This document shows positions 47,348 through 59,039 of a stretch of DNA of 64,000 nt, piece after piece. The translations under genes and the position numbers were made by a program. The stretch is from Sva-07 sp942492715 (lineage in GTDB: Bacteria; Actinomycetota; Acidimicrobiia; Acidimicrobiales; Ilumatobacteraceae): contig CALOFW010000012.1 in NCBI GenBank assembly GCA_942492715.1, positions 372,001-436,000 on the forward strand, written 5' to 3'. The first letter of the stretch is position 1. Each line of letters opens with the position of its first letter. The notes beneath the pieces were generated by a model, which did not search any database, was not told where the DNA came from, and saw nothing but the letters and a program-made list of their open reading frames with translations.

Positions 47348-47911
47348 ATGCCGCAGATCTCCGTGAACGACCTGAAGAACGGAATCACCCTCGAACTCGA
47401 CAACGGACTGTTCCAGGTCATCGAGTTCCAGCACGTCAAGCCCGGCAAGGGCGGCGCGTTCGTCCGTACCAAGATCCGCAACGTCAAGACCGGCGCCGTG
47501 ATCGACAAGACGTTCAACGCGGGCATCAAGGTGGAGCAGGCGATCGTCGACCGACAGGACATGCAGTTCCTGTACAAGGACGGCGGCGACTACGTGTTCA
47601 TGAACACCTCGACCTACGACCAGATGAACGTGCCGAGCGTGGCGCTCGGCGAGGCCGCCGACTACCTGACCGAGCAGATGGTCGCCCAGATCGCCATGTA
47701 CCAGGGCGAGATCATCGGCGTCGAGATCCCGGCATCGGTCGAGCTGACGATCGCCGAGACCGAGCCCGGTGTCCAGGGCGACCGTGTGTCGGGCGCCCGC
47801 AAGCCGGCGACGCTCGAGACCGGCAAGGTCCTCCAGGTGCCGCTGTTCGTGGAGCCGGGCGACAAGGTCAAGGTCGACACCCGCACCGGCGACTACATCA
47901 CCCGGGTCTGA
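47348..47911 (+). CDS. efp: Elongation factor P
   Basis: EF-P rescues ribosomes stalled at polyproline. The 187-residue product has the three OB-like domains and the conserved loop VKPGKGGAFVRTK, with Lys34 at the tip in the position modified in many bacteria. In actinomycetes EF-P is often active unmodified, and no earp, epmA or ymfI gene is near. AAGGA lies eight bases before the ATG, one of the clear ribosome sites in the window. The C-terminal GDYITRV is standard. Confidence 0.96.
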   Translation: MPQISVNDLKNGITLELDNGLFQVIEFQHVKPGKGGAFVRTKIRNVKTGAVIDKTFNAGIKVEQAIVDRQDMQFLYKDGGDYVFMNTSTYDQMNVPSVALGEAADYLTEQMVAQIAMYQGEIIGVEIPASVELTIAETEPGVQGDRVSGARKPATLETGKVLQVPLFVEPGDKVKVDTRTGDYITRV

Positions 47912-47944
47912 TCCGGACCACCCGAGGAACTGGACTGCACCGCC

Positions 47945-48352
47945 ATGGCTGCCATGCCGCGCCCCGACGATCGCTCCGACGCGCGCGAGCGTGCGCTCTA
48001 CCTGCTGTACGAGGCGTACTCGAAGGGCATCACCCCGTCGGATGCGCTCAGCCTGCAGGTGCTCGAACCCGACGAGCTGACGGTGCTGCTCGCCAACGGC
48101 GTCGGTGCACACGTCGACGAGCTCGACGCCGCGATCGCAGCGCGGGCGAAGGGGTGGACGCTCGCCCGGATGCCGGTGCTCGACCTCAACGTCCTGCGCC
48201 TCGGGGCGTTCGAGCTGGCGCACCGGCCCGACGTTCCGGTCGCCGTCGTGATCGACGAGGCGGTCGAGTTGGCGAAGCGGTTCTCCACCGACGACAGCGG
48301 TCGCTTCGTCAACGGCGTGCTCTCCGCACTGGTCGACGACCTGCGAAAGTAG
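47945..48352 (+). CDS. nusB: Transcription antitermination factor NusB
   Basis: The 135-residue all-helical protein has the NusB family pattern: ARERALYLLYEAY near 13-25, VDELDAAIAARAKGWTLARM near 57-76, LDLNVLRLGAFELAH near 79 and VVIDEAVELAKRFSTDDSGR near 100-119, with FVNGVLSAL following. With NusE it forms the boxA-binding antitermination complex for rRNA operons. It follows efp, as in other actinomycetes. Only four bases separate it from the DUF2079 gene. Confidence 0.93.
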   Translation: MAAMPRPDDRSDARERALYLLYEAYSKGITPSDALSLQVLEPDELTVLLANGVGAHVDELDAAIAARAKGWTLARMPVLDLNVLRLGAFELAHRPDVPVAVVIDEAVELAKRFSTDDSGRFVNGVLSALVDDLRK

Positions 48353-48356
48353 GTCG

Positions 48357-49904
48357 ATGACCGAGACGTCGGCGCTCGATCCGTTGGCGGACGAGGCTGC
48401 CGACGCGCCGTCCCCGGCGCGGTGGTGGCACCGGATCCCTCCGCCGTCCGCCCCGCAGGTCCTGCTGGCCGGCGCAGTGCTCGGCTGGACGTGGTACTTC
48501 AGCGTCCGCTCGCTCGACATCCACCACGCGCTCGGCACGGCAACCTACGACTCCGCGCTCTACGACCAGGGCATGTGGCTGCTCTCGCGGTTCGAGGCGC
48601 CGTTCGTCACCCTGATGGGTCGCAACCTCTTCGGTGACCACACGTCGTTCGTCCTGCTGTTCCTCGTGCCGTTGTACTGGATCGCCCCCGGGGCCTGGAT
48701 CATGTTCACGGCTCAGTCGGCGGCGATCGCTGCCGGTGCGATCCCGGTGTTCCTGTACGGTCGCCGCCGGCTCGGTTCCGAGTGGCTCGCCCTCGTGGGC
48801 GCCGGCGCCTATCTCCTGCACCCGGCCGTGGGCTGGACGAACCTCGAGAACTTCCACCCGGATGCGTTCGTCGGGGTCTTCGTCGGGTTCGCGATCTACG
48901 GCGCGCTCGAACGCAAGTGGCGGCTCTACGCCGTCTTCGTCGTTCTCTCGCTGTTGGTGAAGGAGGACGTGTCGCTGGTGATCGTGCCGCTCGGGATCTG
49001 GGTGGCGCTCCGGCGCGATCGGCGCATCGGGTTGCTGACGGTCGTCGGGAGCCTGGCGTTCATGGCGGTCGCGATGCTGGTGATCATGCGCAGCCTGATC
49101 GGTGTGCCGACACGCAACGCATGGCGCATCCCGTTCGGTGGACCCAGTGGTCTCGTCGACACCGCGATCACCAACCCGACCCAGCTCGTCGAGCACCTCC
49201 GAAGCGACGGGCGGCCCTGGTACCTGGTGCAGATGACCGCGCCGTTCGCATGGCTGTTCCTCCGGTTGCCGGACGTGGCACTGATCAGCGGCCTCGTGCT
49301 GTTCACGAACATCCTGAGCACCTTCTGGTACCAGTACCAGATCGAGTACCACTACAGCCTGATCGCAGTGCCGGCGCTGGCGATCGGCACGATCCATGCG
49401 ATCGGGGCGATCCGCGACCGTCGCCTGAGCGTTCGTGGTCGCGAGTTGCCGGTGTGCTCCCGGCAGCTCGCTGTCGCCGTGCTCGCCGTGGCCTCGGTGA
49501 CCGGTGCGTACCTGTGGGCGCCGTCGCCGCTGGGGCGAACCGCGTCGTGGGTCGGCGATCCCGACAACGTCTATGCCGTCGCGGCACGGGAACTCCTCGA
49601 CGACATCCCGAGCGACGCGGTCGTGGCCGCCAACTACCGGCTCACGCCGCACCTCGCCTACCGCAACGAGATCTACCAGTTCCCGGTTCCGTTCCGTGTC
49701 GTGCTCTACGGCCCCGACGACTCGATGGAGGGAACACGGCTCGATGACCGCGCCGAGCGTGTCGAGTACGTGATGCTGCCGACCAGCCGCGACGAGCAGC
49801 TCGCTGCCGACTGGACGGCGATCGAGGACGCCTTCGTCGAGGTCGATCGCAACGACCTGTGGGCGCTGTACCGACGCGACCGGTCGATCGAACTCCCCGG
49901 CTGA
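48357..49904 (+). CDS. DUF2079 family membrane protein
   Basis: The 515-residue protein has about ten hydrophobic segments and the DUF2079 layout: YDSALYDQGMWLLSRFEAPF near 61-80, LFGDHTSFVLLFLVPLYWI near 87-105, then GWTNLENFHPDAFV near 155 and LLVKEDVSL near 200. A C-terminal soluble part follows the last helix (about 385 onward). The family is thought to resemble GT-C glycosyltransferases; no substrate is known. It interrupts the usual nusB to pyrR order. The stop codon lies in the left arm of a strong terminator hairpin. Confidence 0.85.
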   Translation: MTETSALDPLADEAADAPSPARWWHRIPPPSAPQVLLAGAVLGWTWYFSVRSLDIHHALGTATYDSALYDQGMWLLSRFEAPFVTLMGRNLFGDHTSFVLLFLVPLYWIAPGAWIMFTAQSAAIAAGAIPVFLYGRRRLGSEWLALVGAGAYLLHPAVGWTNLENFHPDAFVGVFVGFAIYGALERKWRLYAVFVVLSLLVKEDVSLVIVPLGIWVALRRDRRIGLLTVVGSLAFMAVAMLVIMRSLIGVPTRNAWRIPFGGPSGLVDTAITNPTQLVEHLRSDGRPWYLVQMTAPFAWLFLRLPDVALISGLVLFTNILSTFWYQYQIEYHYSLIAVPALAIGTIHAIGAIRDRRLSVRGRELPVCSRQLAVAVLAVASVTGAYLWAPSPLGRTASWVGDPDNVYAVAARELLDDIPSDAVVAANYRLTPHLAYRNEIYQFPVPFRVVLYGPDDSMEGTRLDDRAERVEYVMLPTSRDEQLAADWTAIEDAFVEVDRNDLWALYRRDRSIELPG

Positions 49905-49937
49905 TCACGCCCGGGGCCAGACCCCAGGCGTGATCAG
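49901..49937. terminator. Symmetric two-tier hairpin holding both convergent stop codons
   Basis: Perfect 11-bp outer arms CTGATCACGCC and GGCGTGATCAG enclose an inner GGGG-CCAGA-CCCC stem-loop. The left arm contains the TGA of the DUF2079 gene, the right arm that of the amidohydrolase gene. It folds equally on either strand and should end both transcripts. Confidence 0.7.
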
Positions 49938-51658
49938 CGGGGGCCGCGGACGAGCCGGCCGGGGAGTTCGCCGGTGAACTCGTCGTGATCGACGATCTGT
50001 ACACCGGCGACGAACGTGGCGTCGTAGCCCCTGGCCTTCTGCACGAGGCGACGTGCGCCGGCAGGGAGATCGTGGGCCATGCGCGCCGCGCCGAAGGTGA
50101 GGTGGTCGTAGTCGATCACGTTGAGGTCGGCGCGCAGGCCGGGCAGGACGGCGCCGCGGTCGTTGAGCCCGTACAGCTCGGCCGTCTCACGGGTCTGGCG
50201 ATGCACCACGTGCTCCAGCGGGAGCTTCGGCCCGCGAGAGCGGTCCCGGGTCCAGTGGGTGAGCATGAACGTCGGGGTGCCACCGTCGCACACGACACCG
50301 CAGTGGGCGCCGGCGTCGGCCAGGCCCATCCGGGTGCCGGGGTGCAGGTGCGCCTCGTAGGTGAACGAGAGGTCGCCGTACGCGTAGTTGAAGAACGGTG
50401 TCAGCACGATCCCGTTGCCGTCGTTGGCGATCAACTGGTCGATCATCAGCTCGGTTGCCGCGGTGCCGGTTCGCGCGGCGGTCGCTGCGAGCGAGTCGTC
50501 GGCCGACGGCTCGTAGTCGATGTCGCCGTCCTCGACCGCCCAGAACCTGTCGAGCCGGTCGAGCACCAGCATCTGGTACAGCTCGCCGCCCTCCGCTGGT
50601 GCCGACGCGAACCGGGCGCGCAAGGAGGGGTCGCGCAGGGCCGCAGCCCGCTCGGCGAGCGGCAGACCGGCGATCGGTGCGTACGCCGGGTGGAAGGCGA
50701 GCGGGTTGAAGCTGCCCTCGAGGCACATCAGCAGGCCGACGACCCGACCGGCGACCTGCGCAACGATCGGCAGCCCTTCGGCCCGGGCCTCGTCGAGCAG
50801 ACCCAACACGTCTCGCCAGAGGTCGGGTGCATCGTCCGGTTGGTTGAGGTTCACGCTCACGGTGCGACCGGTGCGACGGGCGAGTTCCTTCATCCAGGGC
50901 CATTCGTCGCGTGGGACCAGCGCATGGTCGGGCGCGAACTGGAACACGCCGTGGCCGGCCCGGGCGAGGGCGTCGGCGATCCCGAACAGCTCGTCGCTGG
51001 TCGCGTGGGTGCCCGGCACGAGCTCGCCCGATTTCGACCTGTGGATCGGGGTGCGTGACGTGGAGAAGCCGAGCGCTCCGGCTCGCAGCCCACGTTCGAC
51101 GATGTCGGCCATCGCGGCGATGTCGTCGTCGGTCGCTGCCTCGTTCGCCGCGCCGCGGTCGCCCATCACGTAGCCGCGCACGGGCCCGTGTGCCACCTGC
51201 GCGCCGAGATCGATCACGTACCGGCGCGAGTCCAGGGCGTCGAGGTAGTCCTCGAACGACTCCCAGTCCCAGGTGATCCCCTCCGTGAGGGCCGAGCCCG
51301 GGATGTCCTCGACGCCTTCCATCAGCTCGATCAGCCACTCGTGTCGATCGGGAGCGGCGGGCGCGAAGCCCACGCCGCAGTTGCCCATCACCACCGTGGT
51401 GACCCCGTGCCACGACGAGGGGGTCAGGTACGGGTCCCACGAGGCCTGGCCGTCGTAGTGGGTGTGGATGTCGACCCAACCGGGCGTGACGAGCCGCCCC
51501 GCGGCGTCGATCTCCCGTGTCGCGGGGCCGATGTCGTCGCCCGATTCGGCATCGACGACCGCACTGATCACCCCATCGTCCACGGCGACGTCGGCGAACC
51601 GTCCGGGTCGGCCGGTGCCGTCGACGAGAAATCCTCCACGGATGACGAGATCGTGCAT
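49934..51658 (-). CDS. D-aminoacylase-like amidohydrolase
   Basis: The 574-residue amidohydrolase-superfamily protein has the metal motif WVDIHTHYDGQASWDP near 61-76 (HxH), GNCGVGFAP near 93, a Ser/Thr-rich SRTPIHRSKSGELVPG near 200 and MGLADAGAHCGVVCDGG near 457 with the late Asp. These match the N-acyl-D-amino-acid deacylase group, which also includes many proteins of unproved substrate. TACCGT lies six bases before the ATG. It is divergent from pyrR and separates nusB from the pyrimidine operon. Confidence 0.85.
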   Translation of the reverse strand: MHDLVIRGGFLVDGTGRPGRFADVAVDDGVISAVVDAESGDDIGPATREIDAAGRLVTPGWVDIHTHYDGQASWDPYLTPSSWHGVTTVVMGNCGVGFAPAAPDRHEWLIELMEGVEDIPGSALTEGITWDWESFEDYLDALDSRRYVIDLGAQVAHGPVRGYVMGDRGAANEAATDDDIAAMADIVERGLRAGALGFSTSRTPIHRSKSGELVPGTHATSDELFGIADALARAGHGVFQFAPDHALVPRDEWPWMKELARRTGRTVSVNLNQPDDAPDLWRDVLGLLDEARAEGLPIVAQVAGRVVGLLMCLEGSFNPLAFHPAYAPIAGLPLAERAAALRDPSLRARFASAPAEGGELYQMLVLDRLDRFWAVEDGDIDYEPSADDSLAATAARTGTAATELMIDQLIANDGNGIVLTPFFNYAYGDLSFTYEAHLHPGTRMGLADAGAHCGVVCDGGTPTFMLTHWTRDRSRGPKLPLEHVVHRQTRETAELYGLNDRGAVLPGLRADLNVIDYDHLTFGAARMAHDLPAGARRLVQKARGYDATFVAGVQIVDHDEFTGELPGRLVRGPR

Positions 51659-51664
51659 CCCGTC

Positions 51665-51670
51665 ACGGTA
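51665..51670 (-). promoter_or_regulatory. Putative -10 box for amidohydrolase gene
   Basis: TACCGT on the minus strand, six bases before the ATG at 51658. Confidence 0.42.
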
Positions 51671-51678
51671 GTTGCTGC

Positions 51679-51684
51679 TACCTT
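51679..51684 (+). promoter_or_regulatory. Putative -10 box for the pyr operon
   Basis: TACCTT, about 50 bases before the pyrR ATG. This would give a leader of about 42 bases that includes the PyrR-binding loop. Confidence 0.42.
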
Positions 51685-51700
51685 CGGGAATCACCGTGAA

Positions 51701-51720
51701 GCGGGTCCCGTGAGGCTCGC
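51701..51720 (+). promoter_or_regulatory. PyrR-binding loop in the pyrR leader
   Basis: GGTCCCGTGAGGCT at 51704-51717 fits the PyrR RNA consensus UCCNGNGAGG. The flanking GCGGG (51701-51705) can pair with CTCGC (51716-51720). The ribosome site GGAGGAG starts only three bases further on, so UMP-loaded PyrR bound here would hide it. This is the translational mode described for mycobacterial PyrR. Confidence 0.65.
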
Positions 51721-51733
51721 ACGGAGGAGCAAC

Positions 51734-52279
51734 ATGACGAACGACAAGCGGGTCCTCGGGCCCGACGACGTGCGGCGAGCGATCACCCGCATCGCCCACG
51801 AGATCATCGAACGCAATCGTGGCCTCGACGGCGTGGTCCTGGTGGGGATCCAGCAGGGTGGTGTGTGGCTGGCCTCCGCCCTCGGCGACGAGATCGCCCG
51901 GATCGAGTCAGCCGTTCCGGTGGGTTCGGTCGACGCCAGCCTGTATCGCGACGACATCGGACTGCGTCCCGTGTCACCCGGTGCGGTCAGCGATCTCGCC
52001 TTCGATCTCGACGGGGCAACCGTCGTGCTGGTCGACGACGTGCTCTACACCGGCCGCACCGTGCGGGCGGCGCTCGATGCGGTCGCCGACTACGGCCGAC
52101 CGCGAGCGGTCCAACTGGCGGTCCTGGTCGACCGTGGTCACCGCGAGCTCCCGATCCGCCCCGACTTCGTCGGCAAGAACCTGCCGACGAGCGGTGACGA
52201 GGACGTGACCGCCACTGCCGACGGCGTCGTGATCGCCGACGGCACCTCCAGCACCGGTGGCACGGCAGGTGCGCCGTGA
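51734..52279 (+). CDS. pyrR: Bifunctional pyr operon regulator / uracil phosphoribosyltransferase
   Basis: PyrR senses UMP and UTP and binds pyr mRNA; many also make UMP from uracil and PRPP. The 181-residue product has the PRPP motif VVLVDDVLYTGRTVRAALD near 96-114, GIQQGGVWLA near 38 and a typical LPIRPDFVGKNLPTS near 138-152. The strong GGAGGAG site six bases before the ATG, with a PyrR-binding loop just upstream, indicates autoregulation. It opens the operon pyrR-pyrB-pyrC-carA-carB-pyrD; its stop overlaps pyrB (GTGA). Confidence 0.95.
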   Translation: MTNDKRVLGPDDVRRAITRIAHEIIERNRGLDGVVLVGIQQGGVWLASALGDEIARIESAVPVGSVDASLYRDDIGLRPVSPGAVSDLAFDLDGATVVLVDDVLYTGRTVRAALDAVADYGRPRAVQLAVLVDRGHRELPIRPDFVGKNLPTSGDEDVTATADGVVIADGTSSTGGTAGAP

Positions 52280-53250
52280 CGGCGACACGATCGCTCCTCA
52301 CGATCGACGACCTCGGCGCAGCCGGCATCGCCCGCATCCTCGACCTCGCCGACCACATGGCCGAGGTGAACCGCCGGCCGAACCCGAAGGTGCCCGCACT
52401 GCGGGGCAAGACCGTCTGCAACGTGTTCTTCGAGGACTCCACGCGCACACGGCTCAGCTTCGAAACCGCCGCCAAGCGCCTGTCGGCCGACACGATGACG
52501 TTCGCGGCGTCGCAGTCGAGCCTCAACAAGGGCGAGAGCCTCCGCGACACGATCGAGACGATCGCGGCGATGGGAGTGGACGCGTTCGTCGTGCGGCACC
52601 GGTCGAGCGGGGCCCCGCAGTTGATCTCCGGTTGGACGACCGCCGGCGTGATCAACGCCGGCGACGGCTGGCACGCCCATCCCACGCAGGCGCTGCTCGA
52701 TGCCTACACCGTTCGCACCGCGCTCGGCCGCTCCGGAGGACTCGACGGGCTGCGGATGGTGATCGTCGGCGACGTCAAGCACAGCCGGGTGGCGCGCAGC
52801 ACCGTCGCAGCGTTTCGGCTGCTCGGTGCCCACGTCACGGTGGTCGCCCCCCGTACGTTGCTGCCGCCCGACGTCGGGGAACACTTCGCCGACGCGGTCA
52901 CCGATCGCATCGACGACGTGATCGGTGACGTCGACGTGCTGTACCTCTTGCGGATGCAGCAGGAGCGCATGAACGAGGCGTTGGTGCCGAACCTGCGGGA
53001 GTACACCGCCCGCTTCGGGCTCACGCCGGAACGTGCGGCGAAGCTCGCCCCGCAGACACTCGTGATGCATCCCGGCCCGATGAACCGTGGTGTCGAGATC
53101 GCCGTCGATCCGAGCGAACTCCCCGGCGCCGTGATCACCCAACAGGTCACCAACGGCATCGCCGTGCGGATGGCCGTGCTGTTCGACCTGCTGGGCTCCG
53201 GCTCGGCGCTCGCCCCGGCGGCGGGCCTACCCGAAGGAGACGCACTGTGA
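52276..53250 (+). CDS. pyrB: Aspartate carbamoyltransferase catalytic subunit
   Basis: PyrB joins carbamoyl phosphate and aspartate. The 324-residue product has FFEDSTRTRLSFETAAKRL near 50-68 (carbamoyl-phosphate binding), SSLNKGESLRDTI near 82, VVRHRSSG near 106, AHPTQALLD near 135 and MHPGPMNRG near 264. No pyrI is present, as expected for actinomycetes. The C-terminal 25 residues form a short Ala/Gly-rich extension. GTGA overlaps bind it to pyrR and pyrC. Confidence 0.95.
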   Translation: MTATRSLLTIDDLGAAGIARILDLADHMAEVNRRPNPKVPALRGKTVCNVFFEDSTRTRLSFETAAKRLSADTMTFAASQSSLNKGESLRDTIETIAAMGVDAFVVRHRSSGAPQLISGWTTAGVINAGDGWHAHPTQALLDAYTVRTALGRSGGLDGLRMVIVGDVKHSRVARSTVAAFRLLGAHVTVVAPRTLLPPDVGEHFADAVTDRIDDVIGDVDVLYLLRMQQERMNEALVPNLREYTARFGLTPERAAKLAPQTLVMHPGPMNRGVEIAVDPSELPGAVITQQVTNGIAVRMAVLFDLLGSGSALAPAAGLPEGDAL

Positions 53251-54533
53251 GCCTCGTGATCACCGGCGCACGCATCATCGACCCGACGGGGGAGCGGTCC
53301 GGCGACGTCCGGATCGCCGACGGACGCATCGCCGAGGTCGCCGGGTCGCTGGAGGCGGGCGACGACGACGAGGTGATCGACGCGGCCGGCCTGGTGCTCT
53401 CGCCCGGCTTCGTCGACCTCCACGTGCACCTTCGCGAGCCGGGCAGGGAGGAGGCCGAGACGATCGACACCGGCAGCCGGGCCGCCGCACTCGGCGGGTT
53501 CACGGCCGTGGTGGCGATGCCGAACACCGATCCGACGCAGGACAGCGTGGAAGTCGTGGACTTCGTGCGCCGCCAGGGTGAACGCGCCGGCTGGTGCGAG
53601 GTGCTGCCATCGGCCTCGATCACGATCGGACGCGCCGGCGAGGCGCTGACCCCGTTCGCCGAGCTCGCCGGGGTGGGCGTCAAGCTGTTCACCGACGACG
53701 GCAACGGGGTGCAGGACCCGCTGTTGATGCGCCGGGCGCTCGAGTACGCGAGTGGCCTGGGCATCACGCTCGCCCAGCACTGCGAGGTCGAGCGTCTCAC
53801 CGAGGGCGCCGTCATGCACGAAGGCGACTGTTGCAGCCGGCTCGGGCTGCCCGGATGGCCGTCGATCGCCGAGGAGCTGATGCTGCACCGCGACATCGAA
53901 CTCGTCCGCCTCACCGGGGTCGGGATGCACTTCCTGCACCTGTCGACCGCCGGAAGCGTCGAATTGGTGCGGGCGGCGAAGGCCGACGGACTGCCCGTGA
54001 CGGCCGAGGCGACGCCCCACCACTTCAGCCTCACCGACGAGTCCCTCGCGTCCTACGACGCCCTGTACAAGGTCAACCCACCGCTGCGCACGCCCGCCGA
54101 CATCGCCGCGATCCGCGCCGGCCTCGCCGACGGCACGATCGACGCGATCGCCACCGACCACGCTCCGCACGCCGCGGAGACCAAGGAGCGGCCGCTCGAT
54201 CAGGCACCTCCGGGCATGCTCGGATTGGAGACCGCCCTCGGTGTGTCGTTGGCGCACCTCGACATGCCGCTCGAGCAGATCGTGGCGGCGATGTCGTGGA
54301 AACCGGCCGAGATCGCCGGTGTCGCCGATCGCCACGGTCGCCCGATCGCCGAGGGCGAGCCGGCGAACCTCACGCTGTTCGACCCCGATGAGCGGTGGGA
54401 GGTGGTGCCCGCCCGCCTGGCGAGCAAGAGCCGCAACACGCCCTACATCGGCGTGGCGCTGCGCGGCCGGGTCCGACACACGGTCTTCGACGGTCGCCTC
54501 GTCGTCCACGACGGATCGGCGGTTCACTCGTGA
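53247..54533 (+). CDS. pyrC: Dihydroorotase
   Basis: PyrC cyclises carbamoyl aspartate to dihydroorotate. The 428-residue zinc amidohydrolase has FVDLHVHLREPGREEAE near 53-69 (two His ligands and Arg), LFTDDGNGVQ near 150, LAQHCEV near 175, HFLHLSTAGS near 231 and IDAIATDHAPHA near 296. It is of the class with Asp rather than carboxy-Lys bridging. The last codons lie within the putative carA promoter (-35 region). Confidence 0.95.
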   Translation: MSLVITGARIIDPTGERSGDVRIADGRIAEVAGSLEAGDDDEVIDAAGLVLSPGFVDLHVHLREPGREEAETIDTGSRAAALGGFTAVVAMPNTDPTQDSVEVVDFVRRQGERAGWCEVLPSASITIGRAGEALTPFAELAGVGVKLFTDDGNGVQDPLLMRRALEYASGLGITLAQHCEVERLTEGAVMHEGDCCSRLGLPGWPSIAEELMLHRDIELVRLTGVGMHFLHLSTAGSVELVRAAKADGLPVTAEATPHHFSLTDESLASYDALYKVNPPLRTPADIAAIRAGLADGTIDAIATDHAPHAAETKERPLDQAPPGMLGLETALGVSLAHLDMPLEQIVAAMSWKPAEIAGVADRHGRPIAEGEPANLTLFDPDERWEVVPARLASKSRNTPYIGVALRGRVRHTVFDGRLVVHDGSAVHS

Positions 54534-54551
54534 ATGAACATGCACTAGAAT
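54523..54551 (+). promoter_or_regulatory. Internal promoter for carA-carB
   Basis: TTCACT (54523-54528) and TAGAAT (54546-54551) are 17 bases apart, in an unusually A/T-rich patch just before and after the pyrC stop. The carA ATG is 40 bases past the -10 box. This would let carAB be expressed apart from pyrRBC. Confidence 0.5.
54531..54544 (+). promoter_or_regulatory. ArgR-box-like operator in the carA promoter spacer
   Basis: TGAATGAACATGCA agrees with the ARG-box consensus TGMATWWWWATKCA at 12 of 14 positions and lies between the -35 and -10 hexamers. Carbamoyl phosphate serves both pyrimidines and arginine, and carAB is under ArgR in other bacteria, so arginine repression is likely. ArgR itself is not in the window. 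Confidence 0.5.
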
Positions 54552-54591
54552 GGATGGATATGCGAAGCGACGACCGACCTGGGGCAGCCAC

Positions 54592-55706
54592 ATGATTCGC
54601 GAGGGCGCACTCGTGCTGGCCGACGGCAGCGTGTTCGAAGGTGAACTGATCGGCGCGGAACATGCGGTCGCGACCGGCGAAGTGGTGTTCAACACGGTGC
54701 TCAGCGGCTACCAGGAGGTGATCACCGACCCGAGCTACGCGGGCCAGATCATCACGTTCACCACGCCGCACATCGGCAACTACGGCACCAACGCCGCCGA
54801 CTTCGAGTCGCGCGGCACGTTCTGCCGCGGGATCGTGGTGCGCGAGCTCGCACGGCGCCACAGCAACCATCGTGCCGAGACCAGCCTCGACGCGATGCTG
54901 CGTGTCCACGACGTGCCCGGCATCGGCGGCATCGACACCCGACGACTCACCCGTCTGCTGCGCGACACCGGCGCGATGCCGGGAGCGTTCGGTTCCGCAT
55001 CCGAGGCGGAGCTGCTCGCTGCAGCGACGGCCGAGCCCGGCACCGACGGTGTCGATCTCGTCGCTCAGGTGACGATCGGCGAGGGGTACACGATCGACGC
55101 GCTCGATCCCGACAACCGCACCCGCATCGTGGCGGTCGACTACGGGATGAAGCGCAACATCGGCGCCAACCTCAGCCGGTTCGGCACGGTCGAGGTCGTT
55201 CCTGCCGGCACGGCGGCCGCCGACATCCTCGCCCGTGGGCCCGACGGCGTCTTCCTGAGCAACGGCCCCGGCGACCCGGCGACCGTGCCGTACGCCGTCG
55301 ACACGATCGGCGGCCTGATCGGCAACGTCCCGATCTTCGGCATCTGCCTCGGCCACCAACTCCTCGGCAGGGCGATCGGTGCCGGCACCGTCAAGCTGCC
55401 GTTCGGGCATCACGGTGGGAATCACCCGGTGAAGAACCTCGCCACCGGCAAGGTCGAGATCACGAGCCAGAACCACAACTTCGCCGTCGATCCCGACTCG
55501 CTCGGGGACCGCGCCACGATGACCCACGTCAACCTCAACGACGGCGTCTGCGAGGGGCTGCAGGTGACCGGTGAGCTGGCCTTCAGCGTGCAGCACCACC
55601 CGGAGGCCAACCCGGGCCCGCACGACTCGCACTACCTGTTCGACGAGTTCGCCGCCATGATGCGACGAGCAACGTCCGCCACCGGCAACTCGAAGGGGGG
55701 CCGCTG

Positions 55707-55707
<1 letters not shown>
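54592..55707 (+). CDS. carA: Carbamoyl-phosphate synthase small subunit
   Basis: CarA is the glutaminase that feeds ammonia to CarB. The 371-residue product has the N-terminal domain (VVFNTVLSGYQEVITDPSY near 28-46) and a class I glutamine amidotransferase domain with IFGICLGHQLLG, nucleophile Cys252, and QHHPEANPGP near 332 for His and Glu. The ATG at 54592 is chosen because MIREGALVLADG is the usual beginning; GGGG lies eight bases upstream. It overlaps carB by one base (TGATG). It probably has its own promoter with an ArgR-like box. Confidence 0.96.

Positions 55708-59035
<3,328 letters not shown>

Positions 59036-59039
<4 letters not shown>

Noticed and set aside
54550..54591. Earlier ATG start for carA at 54550
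   Set aside because: It lies in the -10 box and adds a non-conserved stretch; MIREGALVLADG at 54592 is the family start.
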